From Coptodactyla brooksi (lineage: Eukaryota > Arthropoda > Insecta > Coleoptera > Scarabaeidae): a DNA stretch of 22,587 bases. The DNA lies in NCBI GenBank assembly GCA_033557675.1, contig JAWQRM010000443.1, forward strand, positions 1-22,587, read 5' to 3'. Shown piece by piece: positions 18,191 through 22,587 of this stretch. How positions within the stretch are numbered: position 1 is the stretch's first letter; the number at the start of each line of letters is the position of its first letter. The notes under the pieces are model-generated. The model searched no databases. It saw only the letters and a list, made by a program, of their open reading frames with translations, and had not been told where the DNA came from. The position numbers and the translations under genes are program-made.

Positions 18191-20231
18191 ACTTCAAGAA
18201 TCAACCAAGATTGGATAATTACAGCCAAAGTTTGTATAAGCAGCAAAAATAAAAATGGACTAAATAAGTGTTTACATGTCTACTGATGAAAGTTAAACAA
18301 TCGTTACGATTGCAGCAAAACATCACGAGTGATGATAGACTAGATCGTTTATTATCACTCCTGGTAATGCCAACTGGATTAGTGAAAGATGAGTCGAGCA
18401 CACAATTTTTTGTTTTGGTGTAATAATGACAATTCTGTAATTTTGTTATAAAGCCAAAGGTTTCAAAGCCAAAGCTTAATGAATAGGATGGTTATTGGGT
18501 AATTCACGAGCAAAACCAGCATTGGTACACCGACCTGTTTATTGAAACCAATATTTTGCTGATAATTTCCAGCTTCTTCAGGGCTAATAACTGGTCTACC
18601 TGATCATAAAAGTGTAACTAACACAAACGATTATTAAAAGCATATTAAAAATACTGAGATGATGAATAAAACCAATAATTGGTGAACTGAGGAGCAGCTC
18701 TGAATGCTAACACCTGAGTCTCTGAATGCTGATTTACCAACATTTTTTCTGCTGTAAGACATGGTAACGAACCTTGCATCTCTCTAATCAACCTTCACTA
18801 CAAACGTCTTGTATTTTGTTACTGAACTCCTCTGCTTTCTCTTTCAAAATGATGTTACTAATTGATTATTTGCACGCTGTTGTGTGAACCATCTTAAAAG
18901 TATTTTATCGGCATCTTTGCGTACTGGTTTTCACGTTTGTATTGATGTTTTTGAATGTACTTGACAATTCGTCTCTTATTTTTAGATCATTGCAAATAGA
19001 TTTCTTTCACATTATACACCATCTCGTTTTTCCTATTTTTCATTTTTAGAATTATTTCGCATTTTTAATGTGAATTGTAGGTATGGATGTTGCAATCCAT
19101 GTCTACAGGGGACACCGGAAGTATATTGAAAAAATTTTCAAATAGTTCTGGGACTGTAATAGCAGCAGAATATTACAGCTCCGGTGTAAAGCTTGTACTT
19201 GAATTTCGTCATAAATACTTGGCAAGATCAGTTGGCTCAATTTGTCGCTTTGTAAAGCAGTTCATAATTATATGTTTTAACAATTAATACAAAAACATAA
19301 AAAAACAAATACTGTCCACTGGATTATGAATTAATTTTGTTAAACTGTTTTCTTTGTATAATAATAATGCGTTCATTGTAAGAACATTGTTCTTATTTTG
19401 GAAGAACCAACCGACAGCAATCAATATTAATGTTCTTTGTACCTCCATGTATTCGATTAATTATAAACTTTCAAATCATTCCATTAAAATAATATCAAAC
19501 TAGCAAGTCAATCAAAACCGAAACATACTTCGAGTAATCCTATAGTAAACTCGGTACAAATTTGTTAAGAAATTGTAAAAGTATAACGGTAGTCACAATC
19601 GCCAAATATTTTGTAATTTTTCATAGTGTGTAAGTCAAAAGTTTATCAAAAACATAGTCGCAGGGATGATTTTTCTACTAAGCTGGTACATGTTTTTTAA
19701 GGCTGTGAGACATAACAAAAATGTTGTCGCATTGCGAATACAGAATACCTGTCGCTTCTATAGTGCATTGCGCAGAAAATATATATTATGTATATGACTG
19801 TTAATGATTGTTTCCAAATAACTTTAAAAAACGTTTTATATATTTAATTGAAAAAAGATAGATTGTAAGGGTAAAATCAAAACTTTTACCAAATGACCTG
19901 ATCGTCTTAGATAATTGTTAAAGCAGCCAAAAATGTCTGTGATTACGATACATGAATAAAACACTACAATAAAAGATTTTAATGAGCAAAAGTTTTGTGA
20001 TTTTATTTAGAATAGATTTTCTCGTATCCACCAATCCTTCACTAACTTTACCCGATTGAATGTAGACAGACTTCATATTTGTGAATATTGATATATTCAG
20101 AAATAAGAATAATCAATATGTAATAAGTAACGATATAAGAGCAAATATATTGAACTACTTTGTAAACTGCCAAAAGTTTACAAAGTCACGATTAGAGATA
20201 TCGAAATTGCTTTCTTCGTTTCGTTTCTTTT
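18191..20231. other. Intergenic AT-rich DNA with possible old repeats
   Basis: No gene could be supported. About 18483-18610, read on the minus strand, has CTGAAGAAGCTGGAAATT followed by TTGGTTTCAATAAACAGGT. This looks like the 3' tail of a retroelement or other repeat, but I cannot name it. An open frame at 19087-19287 (+) has no recognised motif. A GAAATTGCTTTC string near 20203 resembles the inverse of a mariner end. Confidence 0.4.
19154..19178. repeat. 8-bp-stem inverted repeat
   Basis: CTGTAATA (19154-19161) and TATTACAG (19171-19178) are exact inverses around GCAGCAGAA. Flanking GGGA and CTCC bases extend the stem with mismatches. It lies within the unassigned open frame at 19087-19287. 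Confidence 0.7.
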
Positions 20232-20283
20232 TTTGGAGAAAATGAAAGGCACTTTTCTTCGAGAGTATAAATATTTTATGTAA

Positions 20284-20975
20284 TTACATATTCACCATTT
20301 TGGTCCAACACCTTTTACCATCTGTCTGGCAGCAGTATGATTTCATGCTCATCAAACTTCTGATCCTTGCTGACAACAAGTAATAGTCAGAAGATGCCGG
20401 ACCTGGAGAATATGATATGTATGGTAGTACATCCCATCCAAGCTGTAAAAACTTTTGGTGAGTTACCAAACTTGTATGTGATCTGACGTTATCTTGAGAA
20501 ACTTTCTTGGTGGAACATTGTACCTTTTCTATTAATCAATTCTGGCCTTTTCCATTTGAGTAAATCATGCAATTTGTGTAGTTGATGACAGTACACTTTA
20601 GAATTGATCGTGATATTTGCCCAAAAAGTTTGGAAAGAGCTCCCAAAAATTTTGTAAACTTGCAAAAAATTTTGCAAACTTGCGAAAAATTTTGCAAACC
20701 AGTTTGCAAAAAATCATGCAATTTATTTTTTCAGTTGATGATAGTACACTTTAGAATTGGTCGTGGTATTCTCCCAGAAATTATGAAAAGAGCTCTCAAA
20801 AATTTTGCAAACTTGCAAAAAATGTTGGAAACTTTTGCAAAAAATTTTGCAAACCAGTTTTGCCATTGGGATTCTGTCAATAGATCTTCTCCATCCACAT
20901 CGACTAATTCTTTTCTCGCTTGAACGGCATTTTACCTTTGTTGTAATAAAGAAGCAAAATGTGTCGAAAACGAAT
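20284..20975 (-). pseudogene. Mariner transposase remnant, copy 3
   Basis: Minus-strand pieces read NAVQARKELVDV, GEDLLTESQWQNWFAKF (end of the helix-turn-helix domain), then the repeat-coded FAKV..IFCKFAKF. The block SGRIPRPILK / QISRSILKCTVIN occurs twice. KWKRPELINRKGTMFHQ, SHTSLVTHQKFLQLGWDVLP and YSPGPASSDYYLL follow. The last includes the position of the third catalytic Asp, so this copy retains the stretch deleted from copies 1 and 2. A deletion then joins YYLL to SARIRS, and the frame ends KMVNM with the stop at 20284-20286. No region with the first Asp is present. It is a dead copy. Confidence 0.82.
20581..20860. repeat. Higher-order duplication in mariner copy 3 (period 153 bp)
   Basis: GTTGATGACAGTACACTTTA at 20581 recurs as GTTGATGATAGTACACTTTA at 20734. 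Each is followed by a GAGCTC-containing stretch and then a TTTGCAAA-type array (20645-20712 and 20800-20860). The whole 153-bp module, unique block plus array, has been duplicated in tandem. Confidence 0.85.
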
Positions 20976-21426
20976 TTTTTTTGTACTCGCCCTAGGGTAG
21001 ACTACTTATCCGCAGTTCCATTTTTTTTAAATTTCCGAGTTGGGAATATTCCCTTGTCAATATAACATGAGCGATGACGCGCGAAACCCCGTTTATCAAT
21101 AAATAATTGGAATAATATTGATCTCGTTATTATACCAGGGGAGACGCTACAGGTGGACGCTCAGATGTCGATGAAGACCATCTGGAGAAGGTGCAATATA
21201 CCTGAAGAAAAAGAGCTCCACTTTGATGAAATAATACTAAAAGTGTATAATTCCTTTAGTATTATTATCATATATCAAACCATTTTGTATTCATTCAGGA
21301 ACGTATGTAATAAAGAAAAACTTTATTAAAAAAACAATACATCTGACTCGGCCTTTTTATTCATTGCACATCGTGGTGATTCTAAAAAGGACTGCTTATG
21401 TAGCAGTGAATGTGAAAAGTAAACTA
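20976..21426. other. Spacer between mariner copy 3 and the Tc1-like element
   Basis: The part around 21060-21230 is less AT-rich than its surroundings and holds an unassigned open frame (listed separately). AATAAA at 21309-21314 could be a polyadenylation signal on the + strand. Nothing else is recognised. Confidence 0.4.
21078..21329 (+). CDS. Unassigned open frame, possible exon or repeat remnant
   Basis: The frame is open from after a TGA at 21075 to a TAA at 21327-21329. It includes IIPGETLQVDAQMSMKTIWR then RCNIPEEKELHFDEIILKVY. The first ATG is at 21165. A possible splice acceptor (ACCAG|GGG) is at 21138. The first 40 residues are rich in charged and polar residues, which is less usual for chance translation of AT-rich DNA; the rest is hydrophobic and AT-driven. 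I do not recognise the family. It could be a terminal exon of an unseen gene, a fragment of a transposon, or chance. Confidence 0.2.
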   Translation, partial: RAKPRLSINNWNNIDLVIIPGETLQVDAQMSMKTIWRRCNIPEEKELHFDEIILKVYNSFSIIIIYQTILYSFRNVCNKEKLY

Positions 21427-22305
21427 CAGTTGCGGAAAAAAGAATTAGGCCACCTTGTTCTGAAAATTTCAGCGGGCGGTGTTCGAAAATGAAACCGTTT
21501 CTATATCTCCGCAGTGTTGCCATTTTGTAGCATTTTTTATGTTGATTCCTTGAAAGTTTTGTTCAATAGTATTTTTGATTTAATTTTACGGAATTCTTCC
21601 AAAAAATATTAAACAAAACAGCATAACAGAATTAGTATTTTGTTGGGAACTCTTTTGAACCAATGACAGCTCTTCAACGTGCTGGCATGGAGTCCCCATA
21701 GTGCATGATCATCTCCAATGGAATTTTTGACTATTCATCATTTCTTGCTGCGAACAAGTCGGCCATTGTTGTGAAGTGGACCTTCCTATCAACGTCATTC
21801 CATAAATTCTCTATGGGTTTCAAAACTGGGCTTTGGAGCGGCCATAAAATGACAGTTATTCCGTTGTTCTTCATCCACGCCTTCATTGCCTTTGCCGTAT
21901 GCTTCGGATCATTATCATGTATAAAGATCCAATCAGCAGCGAACTTCTCAGTGGCCTGTGGAAGCATGATCAACTTCATCATTTCTTTTTTTTAGTGGTT
22001 CACAAGGGTTCCCAACAAAGTACTAATTCTGTTAACTTGTTTTGTTTAATATCTTTTATTTTATCAATAAAATAACGTTACATGAAGTGGCCTAGTTTTT
22101 TTCCGCCCCCAAAATGGGAGTATTCCGTAAAATAAATCAAAAGTACTATTCAACAAAACTTTAGCGGGAAATGAAATATGCCGCAGGATTCAACATAAAA
22201 AATGCTACAAAATGGCAACAATATGGAGATACAGGATAGTTCCATTTTCGAACATTGCCTACTGAAAATTTTCAGAACAAGGTGGTCTAATTTTTTCCGC
22301 AACTG
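21427..22305 (-). mobile_element. Tc1-like element, rearranged, with long unequal inverted arms
   Basis: The element starts CAGTTGCGGAAAAAA at 21427 and ends TTTTTTCCGCAACTG at 22305. TA duplications lie at 21425-21426 and 22306-22307. The left arm runs to about 21662 and the right arm from about 21996. The right arm has about 85 extra bases in two blocks, including a second copy of the terminal motif (AGTGGCCTAG..TTCCGC, about 22086-22107). This resembles the inner direct repeat of IR/DR-type Tc1 elements. The interior has the C-terminal part of a transposase on the minus strand. At 879 bp it is about half of a full element. Confidence 0.9.
21632..21982 (-). pseudogene. Tc1-type transposase C-terminal fragment
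   Basis: Minus-strand reading gives MLPQATEKFAADWIFIHDND, containing the HDND catalytic Asp block. PKHTAKAMKAWMKNNGITVI, LWPLQSPVLKPIENLWNDVD (the SPDLNPIENLW signature, with DLN changed to VLK) and FTTMADLFAARNDE follow. After a stop, the next frame has SKIPLEMIMHYGDSMPAR, another stop, and RAVIGSKEFPTKY, with a final TAA at 21634-21632. These are the standard C-terminal blocks of Tc1 transposases. The N-terminal DNA-binding region and first catalytic Asp are absent. It is not functional. Confidence 0.88.
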
Positions 22306-22437
22306 TATACCTAAACGAGTATAATAAAATATTGAAAATGAAATATTGGAATTGAAGCGATAATTGTGTAATAAACATTTTTATTTCAAAATTTTCGTAA
22401 CACGTAACAGCTCGAATAAAAACACCCAAATTTTTAC
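22306..22437. other. Short AT-rich spacer
   Basis: No feature is recognised between the Tc1-like element and the hairpin. Confidence 0.5.
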
Positions 22438-22489
22438 ATATTAAACCGTGGTAACAAACGTGACCCTGTTTGTTATCACGGTTTAATAT
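22438..22489. repeat. Hairpin with 22-bp stem and 8-base loop
   Basis: The arms are 22438-22459 (core TTAAACCGTGGTAACAAAC) and 22468-22489 (core GTTTGTTATCACGGTTTAA), with loop GTGACCCT. The only non-Watson-Crick position would be a G-U pair if transcribed on the + strand. It may be a small transposon relic, a transposon end, or a structured RNA. Confidence 0.9.
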
Positions 22490-22520
22490 TAACTGTTCTG
22501 CAGAAATACACGAAAAGAAC

Positions 22521-22587
22521 CGTAGGGGAGAGCGGGTAACAGTGGATCACGGGGTACAGTGGATTATTCACTATAACTCAGTATGTG
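22521..22587. other. G-rich repeat-like sequence at the window edge
   Basis: GTAGGGGAGAGCGGGTAACAG begins a stretch with two similar units, GGGTAACAGTGGATCAC and GGGTACAGTGGATTATTCAC. GC content rises sharply compared with the left. It resembles the terminus of a DNA transposon that continues beyond the window, but only one end is visible. Confidence 0.3.

Larger units (their letters stand above)
20232..20975 (-). mobile_element. Mariner derivative, copy 3 (both ends missing)
   Basis: This shares with copies 1 and 2 the landmarks GAAAATGAAAGGCAC, GAGAGTATAAATATTT, CCATTTTGGTCCAACACCTT, the repeat arrays and CGACTAATTCTTTTCTC. Similarity starts without the terminal repeat at about 20232 and stops at about 20975, before the start codon and 5' end. 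It lies outside the kinase gene, about 13 kb from the other copies. Its internal deletion differs from that of copy 1. Confidence 0.83.

Noticed and set aside
18550..18610. Hammerhead-like CTGAAGA..GGAAA on the minus strand
   Set aside because: There is no room for a stem II between the two core pieces, and flanking stems I and III do not pair.
19087..19287. 66-codon frame MLQSMSTGDTGSILKKF...
   Set aside because: No family resemblance. Another frame (MDVAIHVYRGHRKYIEKIFK) overlaps it. Without transcripts or homologues, neither can be called a gene.
1..22587. tRNA genes, rRNA, CRISPR arrays, bacterial operons or viral genes
   Set aside because: No tRNA A/B-box pair, regularly spaced direct repeats, Shine-Dalgarno-led gene runs or viral protein motifs were seen. 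The window is a eukaryotic nuclear locus.

Overview
This is an AT-rich animal nuclear sequence, most likely from an insect. The gene has a spliced structure with an 11-kb intron. The repeats are typical of arthropods: mariner, Tc1, long-inverted-repeat elements with a helix-turn-helix and DDE transposase, and a jockey/CR1-type LINE. A hymenopteran such as an ant would fit the mariner type and the transposase family, but the species cannot be fixed from the sequence alone.

The only host gene I can support is a sphingosine kinase on the + strand. It has two coding exons, 4557-5246 and 16213-17235, joined in phase 0 to give a 570-residue protein. All conserved lipid-kinase blocks are present: NPKSGPGRG, GGDG, PGGSGNGLA, DVDIESE and VDGE. 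The 10,966-bp intron falls immediately before the GGDG catalytic loop. The leader upstream of the ATG has a TATA-like box, DRE-like motifs in an inverted repeat, and a dense chain of short upstream ORFs.

Layout. Positions 1-850: GC-rich start, a 116-bp-period duplication and transposon-like DNA. Positions 850-3985: a nest of decayed DNA transposons. These are element A, with long inverted repeats and a broken transposase; two related copies B1 and B2 in direct orientation; and a small inverted-repeat element C between the B copies. Positions 4200-5246: promoter, leader and exon 1. Intron 5247-16212: two internally deleted mariners (5885-6675 and 6861-7617), a degenerate transposase on the minus strand (about 9750-10330), an inverted-repeat element (14033-14437) and a LINE 3' fragment (14962-16015). 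The rest of the intron is AT-rich DNA with no recognisable gene. Positions 16213-17235: exon 2. Positions 17236-20231: 3' UTR and intergenic DNA. Positions 20232-20975: a third mariner copy. Positions 21427-22305: a rearranged Tc1-like element. Positions 22438-22489: a 22-bp-stem hairpin.

No multi-gene system is visible. The most interesting structures are: the three related mariner derivatives, in which an array of TTTGCAAA-type repeats appears to have grown out of the NWFAKF codons of the transposase; a Tc1 element whose two long arms both carry the end of the transposase gene; the upstream-ORF cascade of the kinase; and the juxtaposed AG|GTAGGT at the exon 2 acceptor. All transposase genes here are broken.
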